A DNA stretch of 64,000 bases from Winslowiella arboricola (GCF_025527015.1 NZ_JAODIM010000043.1:124001-188000); one strand, 5' to 3'. Positions 1 to 9,014 are shown, counted from the stretch's first letter. Numbers and translations: made by a program. Notes: generated by a model from the sequence alone, not told the origin.

Positions 1-2
1 TG

Positions 3-68
3 GGCGACCTGAGTAGCCGCATCACTCGTATCGAAGAGCGGCTGGATAAACTGGAGCAGCAGTCGTGA
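3..68 (+). CDS. C-terminal end of an unidentified phage protein (partial)
   Basis: An open frame enters from the left edge and ends at the TGA at 66-68. The visible 21 residues have a heptad-like alternation of leucine/isoleucine with arginine and glutamate (ITRIEERLDKLEQ), typical of a C-terminal coiled coil. Its stop codon overlaps the GTG start of the next gene within GTGA, which suggests translational coupling. Identity cannot be decided from this fragment. Confidence 0.5.
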   Translation, partial: GDLSSRITRIEERLDKLEQQS

Positions 69-415
69 TCAAGGCCGCGTCGCCGTCACTCGAAGAGCTG
101 CAGGAGCGTGCTGAGACACCGGCAGGCTTCAGTTGGGTGCAGGCGCGTGAATGGGGCGCTGAGCGTTTCGAGGAAGCGCTGTTGTCTCAACAGCCCGAAT
201 TTCAGGGCAAGTTTGCGCTGACAGGCCGCTTGGCGGTACTAGAGCTTCGCAACCGTGTGATGCAGCGCGATGCCTGTAGTGATGGTGTGGCCAGTCTTAA
301 GGCACATCGGCTACTGCTGCCGGCGCTGATGAGACTGCCTGCAACGACGTCGCGAGACGTGCTGTGGCAGGCGCTGCGGCGTCTGATGGATGCGGCTGGA
401 TACCCCTCGGCTTGA
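65..415 (+). CDS. Small phage-associated protein of unknown function
   Basis: A 116-residue protein with a GTG start that overlaps the stop of the preceding gene. It appears largely helical, rich in Ala, Leu, Arg and Glu, with no signal peptide, membrane segment or cysteine cluster. I do not recognise the family. Overlap with the upstream frame and the terminase and capsid genes downstream argue that it is a real gene of the phage module. A role in packaging or head completion would be a guess. Confidence 0.5.
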   Translation: MIKAASPSLEELQERAETPAGFSWVQAREWGAERFEEALLSQQPEFQGKFALTGRLAVLELRNRVMQRDACSDGVASLKAHRLLLPALMRLPATTSRDVLWQALRRLMDAAGYPSA

Positions 416-552
416 TGCCCAGAGGGGCCGGGGGTGGTGGTGAACTCAAGCGGATCAAACTCCAGAAACCACCCTCACCCTCAGCGCGAGTTATTTTCGC
501 GAATCTTGGCCCAAAGTTTCACCGTGTTTTTAGTGCAATAACGAGGTTTTAA

Positions 553-1092
553 ATGGCTACCGCTCATCAAAAACGTGAACTGTTATGCCAGGCGCTGGCA
601 AAGGGTGCGTCAGCGGTAGATGCAGCTATCGCAGCAGGGTACAGCACTTCCACCGCGGCGATAAAAGGGCCTCAGATGGCAAGAAATCCGGATGTGCTCG
701 CGCGGGTAGCTGCATTGACAGGAAAGACAGCCACGTTGGCTAAAAATCAGATCGATAAGCAGTCTGGAGGCACAAAAAAGCCACGCACCACCCGGGAGAA
801 AGTGACGCCGGCTATTACGGTTGCCGAAGAACTCCCAAAAAATCCGGCGCTCTTTATTGCCGCCGTTATGGCCGGGAGCGTGGTGTGCACTGATCTGCAG
901 TTCCGCGCCGCACAGGTACTGCTGCCGTTTGTGGCCGCTCGATTGAAGAACCATGTAATTGCTGGCGGCAAGCGTCTGGCCACCGGTGGATTGACCGTTG
1001 ACGATGACGGCGGCGCGCAGAACACATCCGATCCGGAAGAAGCAGAAGCTCGACGGGTTTTAAAAGAACTCGGCGTGAGTTGGGACGATTGA
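553..1092 (+). CDS. Phage terminase small subunit-like protein
   Basis: A 179-residue protein whose N-terminus (about residues 5-50) resembles the helix-turn-helix region of phage small terminases: a stretch on accumulating genes (VDAAIAAGYS), then AAIKGPQMARNPDV. In known relatives this domain recognises viral DNA for packaging by the large subunit. The middle is basic (residues 60-85) and the C-terminus is acidic. ATG 553 has a GAGG ribosome site six bases upstream. The next gene is the capsid gene, which fits a head module. No large subunit lies between them, which is unusual. Family membership is inferred from pattern, not from a search. Confidence 0.6.
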   Translation: MATAHQKRELLCQALAKGASAVDAAIAAGYSTSTAAIKGPQMARNPDVLARVAALTGKTATLAKNQIDKQSGGTKKPRTTREKVTPAITVAEELPKNPALFIAAVMAGSVVCTDLQFRAAQVLLPFVAARLKNHVIAGGKRLATGGLTVDDDGGAQNTSDPEEAEARRVLKELGVSWDD

Positions 1093-1179
1093 TTTTTTAA
1101 TGCTGGTGCGTCGCGCCAGCACCACAACCTAAGCAGTGTAAACCGCGCGGACGGCTGCTGAACAAGAGGCAATAAAACT

Positions 1180-2160
1180 ATGAAAGCTGATGTAGCAATG
1201 CGCGCCCAAGCGGGTATCCGCGGATTAAAATTCCTGGCTCAGAACTCTGTTTCAGACGCCGATATCGCGCTGGCCCACGATAAGTCAGTGCAGATTTTTG
1301 TGCAAAAAGCTTTGGTGGGCGCATCCAGTACCGGCGATTTACCGCCACAGGGTGCTGATCCGGTAGCAGTGAACCTCGCGGCCGCATTAGTTGCAGAGAG
1401 TTTGGTACCTGCATTAATCACGGCGGGTGCATCTGTACAGCCAGTGGGCACTCTGGTAACAGGCATCGCTGCCGTTGGCGCATCGTGGGTCGCAGAGGGC
1501 CAGCAGACGCCGGTTACCCGACTGAATAATCAGGCCGCAGACCGTCTGCAACCGCGGAAAATCAGCGCGATCGCTGTTGTAAGTGACGAGACGGCACGTC
1601 TGACAACGGCTGCAAGCAACGATGCTTTAGCGCAAACCCTCGCTGATTCTACCACCCTCCAGTTAGACAAAAGCATGCTGGATACCGGCACAGCAACGCA
1701 GGCTCGCCCGCAGGGGCTGCTGGTGGGAGCTACACAAGCCGCAACCAACACGGTCGCAGGTGTTCTCGCCGCACACGCTGAAAAGAACGCACTGCGGGGC
1801 ACCGTGCTGGTTATGGATCCGACTTCCGCAACTACGTTTTTTGAGCAGTTGAGCGATATCGGTAGCAGCCTCGCACGTCTTGGTGTCGCGCTACACGTCA
1901 CATCGGCCGACCTCAATGGTCAGCTGGTGGCTATTAATGCTCGTCGCCTGGTTCTGTCTGAGCCAACCACAACCTCAGATAGCGGCAAGTCGGCATCCGT
2001 ACAAATGGTAGATGCCGGTACTCAGAACGCATTAGACGGCAGCGGGGCCACTACGCTGGTGAATATGTTCCAGACGAACAGCGTAGCCATGCGTGCTGTC
2101 ACGTGGCAGGACTGGCATGCATTGGCCACGGATGCCGTAACAGTCGGCGCTGCAGCATAA
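1180..2160 (+). CDS. Phage major capsid protein, HK97-fold type
   Basis: A 326-residue protein with the order of motifs seen in HK97-type capsid proteins. There is an extended loop region ending in ASWVAEGQQTPVT (about residues 105-120), then a core strand carrying ISAIAVVSDE, a later RPQGLLVG segment (about 175-183), and a C-terminal domain with VLVMDP. Such proteins form the icosahedral shell. It lacks the long N-terminal delta domain of the longest relatives, so any scaffold would be separate. Alanine and threonine are strikingly abundant. The start has GAGG about ten bases upstream. It lies 87 bases after the terminase-like gene. Confidence 0.65.
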   Translation: MKADVAMRAQAGIRGLKFLAQNSVSDADIALAHDKSVQIFVQKALVGASSTGDLPPQGADPVAVNLAAALVAESLVPALITAGASVQPVGTLVTGIAAVGASWVAEGQQTPVTRLNNQAADRLQPRKISAIAVVSDETARLTTAASNDALAQTLADSTTLQLDKSMLDTGTATQARPQGLLVGATQAATNTVAGVLAAHAEKNALRGTVLVMDPTSATTFFEQLSDIGSSLARLGVALHVTSADLNGQLVAINARRLVLSEPTTTSDSGKSASVQMVDAGTQNALDGSGATTLVNMFQTNSVAMRAVTWQDWHALATDAVTVGAAA

Positions 2161-2301
2161 CCAGCCAATTAATAGCGGTCCTTATGGGCCGTTTGAAAAA
2201 TCCCTCGAGGGAGACAGAGCGGTACCCCTGCAGCGAAACAGGGCTCCGCGACGGCAGCCGGCAAGCCGCTAAACCGGCAACCAATTTCAGGAGAACGCCC
2301 C

Positions 2302-2538
2302 ATGACTTCAGCGAAACATATGCTCTATGCAGAAGCTGCTTTAAAAAATGCTCTAAGAGCAGCGGACCGAACGTTAGACGAAGTCTCTTTAGCCGGATGC
2401 GATAATCCAACCCAAAGTGCCGCACGCCGTGCCGTGCAACGTAAAACAACACGCGCATGTGCCAGCAAACGTCGCGCCGCTGATGCACTGGCCGCTGCTG
2501 ATTTTACCTGGCAGCGTCCACAACCATTTCGTCGCTAG
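2302..2538 (+). CDS. Small basic phage-associated protein
   Basis: A 78-residue protein, rich in Ala, Arg and Lys, with no membrane segment. The start ATG is preceded by AGGAGA at good spacing, the strongest ribosome site in this module, so translation is likely. It follows the capsid gene by 140 bases. The charge and size would suit a nucleic-acid-associated or head-decoration protein, but that is only speculation and I do not recognise the family. Confidence 0.45.
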   Translation: MTSAKHMLYAEAALKNALRAADRTLDEVSLAGCDNPTQSAARRAVQRKTTRACASKRRAADALAAADFTWQRPQPFRR

Positions 2539-2694
2539 GCGGGTGCAGGCCATGAAATTTATTAATTTCGGCACCTGCGGCAGCCTGTGCAGGTTCGAGC
2601 GCTTCTTGGCTTTACGCCAGTCACAGCAGGAAAATGGAGACGCTATGGCTCAGCTCGAATGTGGTAGCGCACTGCGGCGTCAGCCGGGCACTGG

Positions 2695-2820
2695 GTGTTT
2701 CGACGTAAAAACAGGCGGCAGCGGGAATTGCAGCGGGCACAGCGCATGGCAAAAGAACGCTATACTAAAGCCGCGCTGCCGTTAACACTTAATTTATTAA
2801 GGGATGCAGGCCGGTTCTAA
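2695..2820 (+). pseudogene. Possible remnant of a small basic phage gene
   Basis: A GTG-initiated frame of 41 codons encodes a very basic helix (FRRKNRRQRELQRAQRMAKE) followed by a hydrophobic, leucine-rich tail. The frame is closed upstream by a TAG at 2665. An overlapping frame from ATG 2645, which has a GGAG-type site, would give an unrelated 46-residue cysteine-containing peptide. One reading is a gene broken by a frameshift. Neither frame is convincing alone. Confidence 0.2.
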
Positions 2821-2921
2821 AAAAAAACCATTAAGAATGTTCCTAATTTTTTAAATTCATAGTTTAATAAAGTTGAATGACATTTATCTACTGCAGCAGT
2901 TAAAACTATGGGTTGAAAAAA

Positions 2922-3263
2922 ATGAAAAAAGCGTTCTCACTTTTTGGGGTAGTAATGATTTTGGCTAGCTGTGCCACGTCTACAGGCAAACCAGTAGAAG
3001 TTGTTAATGCTGATCGTGCTGGCGGAGTGGTGACAGTTGGATTCGTTAACTCACAAAATCTGCCTTTAATGGATGATGGTAGTAAAGCAAGATGGAGTGA
3101 TGCAGTGGGCATTGCTACTCGTGTCTGTAGTAAGTGGGGTTATGAAAGTGCAGAGGAACTTACCCCACATGCGAGGACTGAAGGACAACGTAATGGGTTT
3201 GGACAATTATTGAACGGAAGCATCACAAAACAATATCAGTGCTATGGTGGCTCAGTAAAATAG
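2922..3263 (+). CDS. YecR-like lipoprotein
   Basis: A 113-residue predicted lipoprotein. The N-terminus has two lysines, a hydrophobic core and the lipobox LASC, so Cys17 would be lipidated after signal peptidase II cleavage. The mature part matches the YecR-like family layout: a VGFVN strand, a DAVGIATRVCSKWGYE segment with one conserved cysteine, and a terminal ITKQYQC with a second. These two cysteines probably form a disulfide. A TTG three codons upstream could also serve as start; I chose the ATG because the lysine-rich n-region follows it. Function is unknown; relatives occur in phages and near flagellar genes. Confidence 0.65.
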   Translation: MKKAFSLFGVVMILASCATSTGKPVEVVNADRAGGVVTVGFVNSQNLPLMDDGSKARWSDAVGIATRVCSKWGYESAEELTPHARTEGQRNGFGQLLNGSITKQYQCYGGSVK

Positions 3264-3265
3264 CT

Positions 3266-3303
3266 CATAAGGCCGCCTTTTAAAGGCAGCCTTAAAAATT
3301 TTT
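3266..3303 (+). terminator. Rho-independent terminator after the YecR-like gene
   Basis: An inverted repeat of AAGGCCGCC with GGCAGCCTT (one mismatch) around a short AT loop is followed by AAAAATTTTTTTT. It begins just after the stop codon at 3263. Confidence 0.6.
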
Positions 3304-3391
3304 TTTAAATAATTTTTAAAATCATGACCGGAACATTTTAGGGTGCATGGCTATAAAAGTTATTATAAAACATATGGTTAGTTTTTTTAAA

Positions 3392-3715
3392 TTATTCACG
3401 CCACAAGATATGACACAGCTTATGGTCTTTTTCGCGACACAGCAGCACGCGCGCAAAGATATCGTTGATCGGCTCACCATCTGCATCACCTAAACCAATC
3501 ACCACTTCGGAGAAGAAGTCCGGGTTCAGATCGAAATCCACATGTTCCGCCCAGTCTTCGGCCGGATCATGCAGCTCAGCGCCGCCGCGCTCTTCAAACT
3601 GCAGATTGAAGATCAGAATATCGGCCGGATCGAGGTTATCGCCAGCCAGCTCAAGAAAAATATCGTAAGCCTGTTCGAGGGTTTCGTCTTCGGTAAGGCG
3701 GTTATTTAAATCCAT
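3392..3715 (-). CDS. yciU: YciU, HI1450-family acidic DNA-mimic protein
   Basis: A 107-residue, strongly acidic protein almost colinear with E. coli YciU (motifs [48 protein letters not shown]). The Haemophilus relative HI1450 is described as a double-stranded-DNA mimic that binds HU. The acidic surface is evident here, with many Asp/Glu pairs. I placed the start at the ATG giving MDLNNRL. An in-frame ATG four codons upstream is also possible. It follows cls by 45 bases on the same strand, as in E. coli, so the two are probably co-transcribed. Confidence 0.9.
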   Translation of the reverse strand: MDLNNRLTEDETLEQAYDIFLELAGDNLDPADILIFNLQFEERGGAELHDPAEDWAEHVDFDLNPDFFSEVVIGLGDADGEPINDIFARVLLCREKDHKLCHILWRE

Positions 3716-3760
3716 GATTGATCCCATTTGCCCTGCGGGCACATTGCAGTTTCGCACGTT

Positions 3761-5221
3761 TTACAGCAACGGACTGAAGAAGTAAAACAGTCGTTCAACG
3801 ATACGTTGCCACCAGGCACGACGCGACCAACGTTTGGCGTCGACCAGACGTGAGCGCGCGATATAATCATCCTGAACACAGGCTAAATCACTGCCAAAAC
3901 CGTCGTCGTCAATCACCAGCGTAATTTCAAAATTCAGCCATAAACTGCGCATATCAAGGTTGACGGTGCCGACCAGACTCAGCTGCCCATCGACCAGCAC
4001 ACTCTTGGTATGCAGCAGGCCGCCTTCAAACTGATAAATCTTCACCCCGGCTTCCAGCAGCTCGGCAAAGAAGGCGCGGCTGGCCCAGCCAACCAGCATC
4101 GAGTCATTATGGCGTGGCACAATCAGGCTGACGTCCACCCCGCGGTGCGCCGCAGTACAGATGGCATGCAGTAAATCGTCGCTTGGCACAAAGTAAGGGG
4201 TGGTCATAATCAGTTGCGAACGCGCCGAATAGACCGCTGTTAACAGCGCCTGGTGGATCATATCTTCCGGGAAACCCGGGCCGGAAGCGATAGCCTGGAT
4301 GGTATGACCGCTCTCCTGCTCGAAAGGCATAATGTTATCATCCGGCGGCGGCGGCAAAATACGCTTACCGGTCTCAATTTCCCAGTCGCAGGAGTAGATA
4401 ATACCGAGGGTCGTCGACACCGGACCTTCCATACGCGCCATCAGGTCGACCCACTGGCCAACCCCGGCATCCTGCTTAAAGTAACGCGGATCCACCAGAT
4501 TCATACTGCCGGTATAGGCAATATAGTTATCGATCAGCACGACTTTGCGATGCTGACGCAGATCCATTCGGCGCAGGAACACACGTAACAGGCTGACTTT
4601 TAACGCCTCAACCACATCAATACCGGCATTGCGCATCATCGCCGCCCACGGGCTGCGGAAGAATGCGACGCTGCCTGCGGAATCCAGCATCAGACGGCAG
4701 TGTACGCCGCGACGCGAGGCGGCCATCAGCGATTCCGCCACTTCATCAGCCATACCGCCGGGTTGCCAGATATAGAACACCATCTCAATATTGTGGCGCG
4801 CTAACTGGATATCGCGGATTAGCGCTTTCATCGTGTCTTCAGAGGTGGTTAACAGCTGGAGCTGATTGCCTTTCACCCCGGCGATACCCTGGCGGTTCTC
4901 ACACAGCTGAAACAGTGAGCGCGCAACGTCGCTGTTTTCGGTGGCAAAAATATGTTTGCAGACTTTCAGATCGTTCAGCCAGCGTGCCGTAGATGGCCAC
5001 ATCGTCCGCGCACGCTCCGCACGTCGCTTACCCAGGTGCAGCTCGCCAAACGAGAGATAAGCAATAATACCGACTAGCGGCAGGATAAAGATGACTAACA
5101 GCCAGGCCATCGCCGACGGCACCGCCCGGCGTTTCATCAGAATACGCAGCGTCACACCGGCAATCAGTAACCAGTAGCCAAATAACAGCAGCCAACTGAT
5201 TAAGGTGTAAAAAGTGGTCAT
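3761..5221 (-). CDS. clsA: Cardiolipin synthase A
   Basis: Inner-membrane enzyme that condenses two phosphatidylglycerol molecules into cardiolipin and glycerol. With the start at MTTFYTL it is 486 residues, the same length as E. coli ClsA. Two N-terminal membrane helices (about residues 5-25 and 38-60) precede two phospholipase-D domains. Each domain carries an HKD motif: HRKVVLID near residue 224 and HTKSVLVD near 404. Both are intact, followed by GSMN and GTVN. A longer frame upstream exists but lacks support; the chosen ATG follows a GGAC-like site. It is the first gene of a probable cls-yciU unit. Confidence 0.95.
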   Translation of the reverse strand: MTTFYTLISWLLLFGYWLLIAGVTLRILMKRRAVPSAMAWLLVIFILPLVGIIAYLSFGELHLGKRRAERARTMWPSTARWLNDLKVCKHIFATENSDVARSLFQLCENRQGIAGVKGNQLQLLTTSEDTMKALIRDIQLARHNIEMVFYIWQPGGMADEVAESLMAASRRGVHCRLMLDSAGSVAFFRSPWAAMMRNAGIDVVEALKVSLLRVFLRRMDLRQHRKVVLIDNYIAYTGSMNLVDPRYFKQDAGVGQWVDLMARMEGPVSTTLGIIYSCDWEIETGKRILPPPPDDNIMPFEQESGHTIQAIASGPGFPEDMIHQALLTAVYSARSQLIMTTPYFVPSDDLLHAICTAAHRGVDVSLIVPRHNDSMLVGWASRAFFAELLEAGVKIYQFEGGLLHTKSVLVDGQLSLVGTVNLDMRSLWLNFEITLVIDDDGFGSDLACVQDDYIARSRLVDAKRWSRRAWWQRIVERLFYFFSPLL

Positions 5222-5384
5222 TAAGTGGAAGTCCTGTTCACGCTCATGGTTCAGGGAGTTTACGTGCAGATGACTGCGGGCGAAACCCTGTCGCGACATT
5301 TTCAACGTTTAACACATCGGAGCAGGCCAGGCGCAACAAAGGACTATACTACTGCGCGTGTTTTTATTGACCGATGAGGGTGAG

Positions 5385-5552
5385 ATGAGACGAAGCAGAA
5401 ACGAAGTCGCACGGTGGCGGATGTTGCGTCAGACACAGCGTCGCAGAGCACGCTGGTTAGAAGGGCAGTCCCGTCGCTATGGTCGTATGCACTCATTTCG
5501 ACATCAGGTCAGCCAGCAGCAGCGTCGTTCTCTGCTATTTATTACGCAATAA
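5385..5552 (+). CDS. yciY: YciY family small basic protein
   Basis: A 55-residue, very basic protein with the YciY pattern: MRRSRNEVARWRM, a central RWLEGQSRR, and RSLLF near the end. The start used here gives the same N-terminus type as E. coli YciY, and GGTGAG lies a few bases upstream. An ATG-less extension to 5358 is possible but unlike the family. Function is unknown. It is divergent from cls, and a TATACT box at 5344-5349 could be its -10 element. Confidence 0.8.
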   Translation: MRRSRNEVARWRMLRQTQRRRARWLEGQSRRYGRMHSFRHQVSQQQRRSLLFITQ

Positions 5553-5566
5553 CGATAATGGCAATG

Positions 5567-5585
5567 GGGGCCAGCAGCTGGCCCC
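5567..5585. terminator. Hairpin between convergent yciY and yciI
   Basis: A GC-rich palindrome (GGGGCCAG, three-base loop, CTGGCCCC) lies between two converging genes. There is no clear T-run on either side, so termination is plausible but not certain. Confidence 0.35.
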
Positions 5586-5600
5586 GCTCAGGTTGCGTGC

Positions 5601-5897
5601 TTAAAACACGCGTTTAAACGGTTTAACCGCTACCTGCTTATATACACCCGCGGCAATATAGGGGTCATCTTCTGCCCAGGATTGCGCAGCTTCCAGTGAG
5701 GGAAATTCGGCGATTACCGTCGACCCGCTGAATCCTGCAACGCCAGGATCATTACTGTCTACTGCTGGCATTGGACCGGCAACAATCAGGCGACCTTCAT
5801 CACGAAGCAGTTGCAGACGTGCCAGGTGAGCAGGGCGCACGGCGGTACGTTTTTCCAGAGAGTCAGCATTATCTTCAGCGTAAATTACATAGAGCAC
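5601..5897 (-). CDS. yciI: YciI family protein
   Basis: A 98-residue cytoplasmic protein nearly identical in pattern to E. coli YciI ([51 protein letters not shown]). The family adopts a ferredoxin-like fold with conserved His and Asp residues in a pocket; here His23 and Asp48 are present. Relatives include dechlorinase-like and muconolactone-isomerase-like enzymes, but the substrate of YciI is unknown. In E. coli it lies close to tonB; here the repeat-containing gene separates them. Confidence 0.92.
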   Translation of the reverse strand: MLYVIYAEDNADSLEKRTAVRPAHLARLQLLRDEGRLIVAGPMPAVDSNDPGVAGFSGSTVIAEFPSLEAAQSWAEDDPYIAAGVYKQVAVKPFKRVF

Positions 5898-5982
5898 GTT
5901 CAGAACTCCTGTCGGGTCATTGAGATTCGGCGTTTACGTTAAGTCATCGTCAGGCAGAGTGCAATTGAAACCTAAATATGCG

Positions 5983-7944
5983 TTAAGGGTTGTTCAGCGG
6001 ATCTTTGCCAGAGGCAGGCGACGGCAGTCGCCTGAATACGTCGGCTGCTGCTGTCCGTGCTCTTGCCGGTTGATAGTCTTTATCTAACTGATAGACGTAA
6101 TCAATCCCCGGCATTCTGTCAAGGCTGAAGCCCGGTTCCTTGTCGCGCAACAGCTTAAGCAGGGCTTTGTAAATGCTGGAAGCGCTCACGCCATGAGGCT
6201 TTGGTTCCCGTTCAAACAGCTTTCTGGCGATCTCTTTTGCCTCAAAACCCTGCAATGACGTTAAGTTGTGCTTCACCCATTTGAATACCTGTTCGGGCAC
6301 CTTCGCGTTGAAACGGGAATGGATCTTGGCTATGGAATTATAGCTTGGCGTCTGATTACCCAGTTCAGACCACAAGGCTATATACAGTTGTTTGGATTCC
6401 AGTTTTACACTATGTTCCTGCAAAAACAGCAGTAAGGAGATCAGCTTCTTCTCATTGGTGCCGGGCAGCGTTGACCAGTTAGCCTGCTCAATCAGTGCTT
6501 CAGCCTGCGGATGGAGACCGATACCTGCTTCAGCTTGTTTTCTTAGTTCTGTTTTAGATAACGGTGGTGGCCGCTTATGCTGAGCATCCGGGACTAATAT
6601 ATTAAAAACGAACCGGCTTCCGAGTGCATTTCCCTTTAAAATCTGCCGTTGCGCCTCATAAAATGTTCTTTCATTCAGATCGCCGGGGGCATCTTTATGA
6701 GCAAAAATCGCTTTTATTTTGTCCCCGGTGAGTTTGATGGGGTTATAATCTGGCGCGGTTAATAAGTGTGGCCTTAGCCAGTCAAGGAGTGTCTGACTGA
6801 CTGTTATCCCCTGAACTTTCACAGCAAATCTGACGGTGTCAATCGACGGCGCTTTACCCTTCAGGAGGGTATTAATAAACTCATAGCCCTTCAGACCCGC
6901 GTTATAGCGCCGGTAAAAATCATATAAAATCGAAAACAGCACACATCCAGCCACAGGTTTTTTGGTGGCAAGTTTGTTCAGCAATGCCACTATCAGCGAT
7001 TCTAAATTGTAGCCCTGATATCCCGGAGCCATTTCTCGCAGCTGCTCCAGCACCCTTGCGGTTTCAGGCAGATAATTAACCTCCCGCGTTGCCATTACTG
7101 CAATTCTGATAGTAGAGGAATTGGGGGATGAACTGATACCCTCGATTTCTAATACCTTGCGTATAACCTCCTGCATTAATGCACAAGAAGCACCGCGTGG
7201 CATGCCTGGCTGATTGAACAGGGATATACAGCAGTCGAGGGCCGAATTTCCGATATAGTACTCCTTAAATTTGCGGACCCAATGCAAGAACCTGTCCTTA
7301 AGCATCAATTCAGGATAGCCGGCCTGCAAGGCGTGCGTGGCTGACCCGCTCGGGGTTGTTGCTACCTGTTCTGAGCTTGCATTGTTATCAGGCGGGAGAA
7401 GGCTGGTCGCTGCCGCCGGCTGTGGATGTCGCCAGCGAAAGTGCTGATAATATTGTGTCGGGTCATCCCGTATATCCGCCGTTCGCTTTCTTCCGGACTG
7501 ACTGGTGACGCCGCCGGGGCCAGCGATTGTCCTGATGCCGGAGATATCGCTGCTGGACTCGTCAGAGTCTGCAGCAGCAGGGTCGCCGAAAAACCACTCA
7601 TCCCTTTCCACATTGGCAACAATTGCGGTGGAAGCCGCCTGCATAAATGGCGGTTGCTGGTGGGGCAGCAACTGATGTCTGCTGCTCCGCTCTTCCAGTA
7701 ATAAATTGAGCTCTGTCTGCGACATAACGAGACCCTGCATGGGGTTGCAGCCTTGAAGATCCGGTGGCAGGGGGGCGCTGTCCGAAGCGTCTCTGCCGGA
7801 TCTGAACGAAGCGAGGGTTGCCGTTGACTGCGTGACTTCGCTTATGGCCCCGGCAACCTGAGTGGTCTGAGTCATGCCGGGTAAGCTGGCAGAATCAGCC
7901 GGAATGCTTTGAACTGGCAAATAAACTTCCCGGAACTCATACAT
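5983..7944 (-). CDS. Unrecognised effector-like protein with about five helical repeats
   Basis: A 653-residue protein I do not recognise. The first about 210 residues are rich in Ser, Pro, Gln and Thr and look unstructured. From about residue 217 a degenerate module recurs about five times (near 217-269, 295-346, 384-437, 482-530 and 551-605). Its pattern is a hydrophobic Leu/Trp helix (LHWVRKF, LDWLRPHL, FKWVKHNL), a hydrophobic I..LF helix, a Pro/Gly turn, then a helix such as SIYKALLKLL. There is no signal peptide or membrane segment. The disordered N-terminus plus helical array resembles secreted effector architecture, but I found no hrp-box-like sequence upstream. I prefer ATG 7944, which follows GGTGAG, over the in-frame GTG at 7956. 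The gene occupies the kch position of E. coli. Confidence 0.75.
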   Translation of the reverse strand: MYEFREVYLPVQSIPADSASLPGMTQTTQVAGAISEVTQSTATLASFRSGRDASDSAPLPPDLQGCNPMQGLVMSQTELNLLLEERSSRHQLLPHQQPPFMQAASTAIVANVERDEWFFGDPAAADSDESSSDISGIRTIAGPGGVTSQSGRKRTADIRDDPTQYYQHFRWRHPQPAAATSLLPPDNNASSEQVATTPSGSATHALQAGYPELMLKDRFLHWVRKFKEYYIGNSALDCCISLFNQPGMPRGASCALMQEVIRKVLEIEGISSSPNSSTIRIAVMATREVNYLPETARVLEQLREMAPGYQGYNLESLIVALLNKLATKKPVAGCVLFSILYDFYRRYNAGLKGYEFINTLLKGKAPSIDTVRFAVKVQGITVSQTLLDWLRPHLLTAPDYNPIKLTGDKIKAIFAHKDAPGDLNERTFYEAQRQILKGNALGSRFVFNILVPDAQHKRPPPLSKTELRKQAEAGIGLHPQAEALIEQANWSTLPGTNEKKLISLLLFLQEHSVKLESKQLYIALWSELGNQTPSYNSIAKIHSRFNAKVPEQVFKWVKHNLTSLQGFEAKEIARKLFEREPKPHGVSASSIYKALLKLLRDKEPGFSLDRMPGIDYVYQLDKDYQPARARTAAADVFRRLPSPASGKDPLNNP

Positions 7945-8224
7945 AAACGCGCTCACCCGACGATGAATTTGTCTTTATGCTGCTCATAGATAGAGTTTCC
8001 TTGCTGATAATGGCAGGGGAGGCCGCATAATTGCTTTTTAGCGACCTGGGTTTAAAAGATAGTCCTGTGGCCCGGCTGCATTTATAACAATCGGCTTTTC
8101 ATGGCTTAGCGCGGTAGATTCTGCTGGCGATGATGACATGCACGACAGGAAGAGATATGTGACCGTTCTGATCAGTGAGCGACGAATTTACACTTTTCTC
8201 CGGCTTAAACCGGCGTGCTTATTG
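7945..8224. other. Intergenic region between divergent genes
   Basis: It separates the repeat-containing gene (minus strand) from tonB (plus strand). No open frame, tRNA or clear hairpin is seen. Promoters for both genes must lie here or in the adjacent Fur-like site, but I could not define the one for the minus-strand gene. Confidence 0.5.
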
Positions 8225-8248
8225 AAATTGATTGCTATTTGCATTTAC
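8225..8248 (+). promoter_or_regulatory. Probable Fur-controlled tonB promoter region
   Basis: The sequence GATTGCTATTTGCATTTA closely resembles what I recall of the E. coli tonB promoter, where Fur represses transcription when iron is replete. It lies 33 bases upstream of the tonB start. Assignment rests on resemblance and position only. Confidence 0.5.
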
Positions 8249-8280
8249 TATTGTCGCTTCATCAAAATAGCTGATTAACT

Positions 8281-9003
8281 ATGACGACGCTAATGACAAA
8301 TTTACCCCGACCTTCGCCATTGCCGCTGCTGCTCTCTGTGGTGCTACATGGCTCAGTAATCGCGGGTTTGCTTTATGCCTCTTTTCACCAGGTTATCGAT
8401 GTACCCAAAGCGTCCCAGCCGATTAGCGTGACGATGGTTGCGCCTGAAGTGCAACCAGAACCCACGCCTGCGCCGCAACCCGTTGCTGAGCCAGAACCTG
8501 AGCCAGAACCTGAGCCGGAACCACCCAAACCTGAGCCGGTGCCGATTCCCAAGCCGAAACCAGAACCGAAGCCAAAGCCGAAACCGGTGAAAAAAGAGGT
8601 GGTGAAGCCGAAAGAGGTGAAGCCGAAAACGCAGCCGCGTCAGGCCGCTCCGGTTGACAAAGAGGCGCCAAAGGAAGCGGCAAAACCGTCTACCGCGCCG
8701 AAGCTGTCAGAAGCCCCTTCTAAAGCGGTTGCCACCGGACCTCGCGCCCTGAATGTGGGCAAACCGGCCTATCCGGCACGAGCCTTTGCGCTGCGTGTCG
8801 AAGGCAAGGTACGCGTGCAGTTTGATGTCGACGGCAGCGGTCAGGTGGATAATATTCGCATTCTCTCGGCGGAGCCGCGCAATATGTTCGAGCGTGAGGT
8901 GAAGCAGGCGATGAAGAAATGGCGTTATGAAAGTGGTAAGCCGGGCAGCAATATCACCATGAATATTGTTTTCCGCATTGATGGCGGCGCCAGCCTTGAA
9001 TAG
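8281..9003 (+). CDS. tonB: Energy transducer TonB
   Basis: A 240-residue inner-membrane protein that couples the proton-motive force, harvested by ExbB-ExbD, to outer-membrane siderophore and vitamin B12 receptors. An uncleaved membrane anchor (about residues 13-33, with SVVLHGSVIAGLLY including the family His) leads into a periplasmic Pro-rich spacer of Glu-Pro then Lys-Pro repeats (about 55-110). The C-terminal domain (150-240) carries PAYPARAFALRVEGKVRVQFDV-type strands and the receptor-contact region. The first ATG has a weak ribosome site; an ATG four codons in is an alternative. It stands alone, with a terminator shared with yciA. Confidence 0.95.
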   Translation: MTTLMTNLPRPSPLPLLLSVVLHGSVIAGLLYASFHQVIDVPKASQPISVTMVAPEVQPEPTPAPQPVAEPEPEPEPEPEPPKPEPVPIPKPKPEPKPKPKPVKKEVVKPKEVKPKTQPRQAAPVDKEAPKEAAKPSTAPKLSEAPSKAVATGPRALNVGKPAYPARAFALRVEGKVRVQFDVDGSGQVDNIRILSAEPRNMFEREVKQAMKKWRYESGKPGSNITMNIVFRIDGGASLE

Positions 9004-9014
9004 TTCGGGCGACA

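Larger units (their letters stand above)
1..3303. mobile_element. Prophage or phage-satellite remnant (right-hand part)
   Basis: A run of same-strand, closely spaced small genes includes a terminase-small-like protein and an HK97-type capsid protein. It sits directly beside the chromosomal yciU-cls block. No portal, large terminase, protease, tail or integrase gene is visible inside the window, and the element extends beyond the left edge. It could be a decayed prophage or the end of a satellite. The right boundary is placed at the hairpin after the YecR-like lipoprotein gene. No attachment repeat could be identified because the left end is missing. Confidence 0.65.

Noticed and set aside
364-552. 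Sixty-two-codon frame overlapping the end of the phage gene at 65-415
   Set aside because: It overlaps the previous gene out of frame, lacks a good ribosome site, and its end merely abuts the next start.
7945-8280. hrp-box promoter for the five-repeat protein
   Set aside because: I looked for GGAACC-N15/16-CCAC on the minus strand and found no acceptable match.
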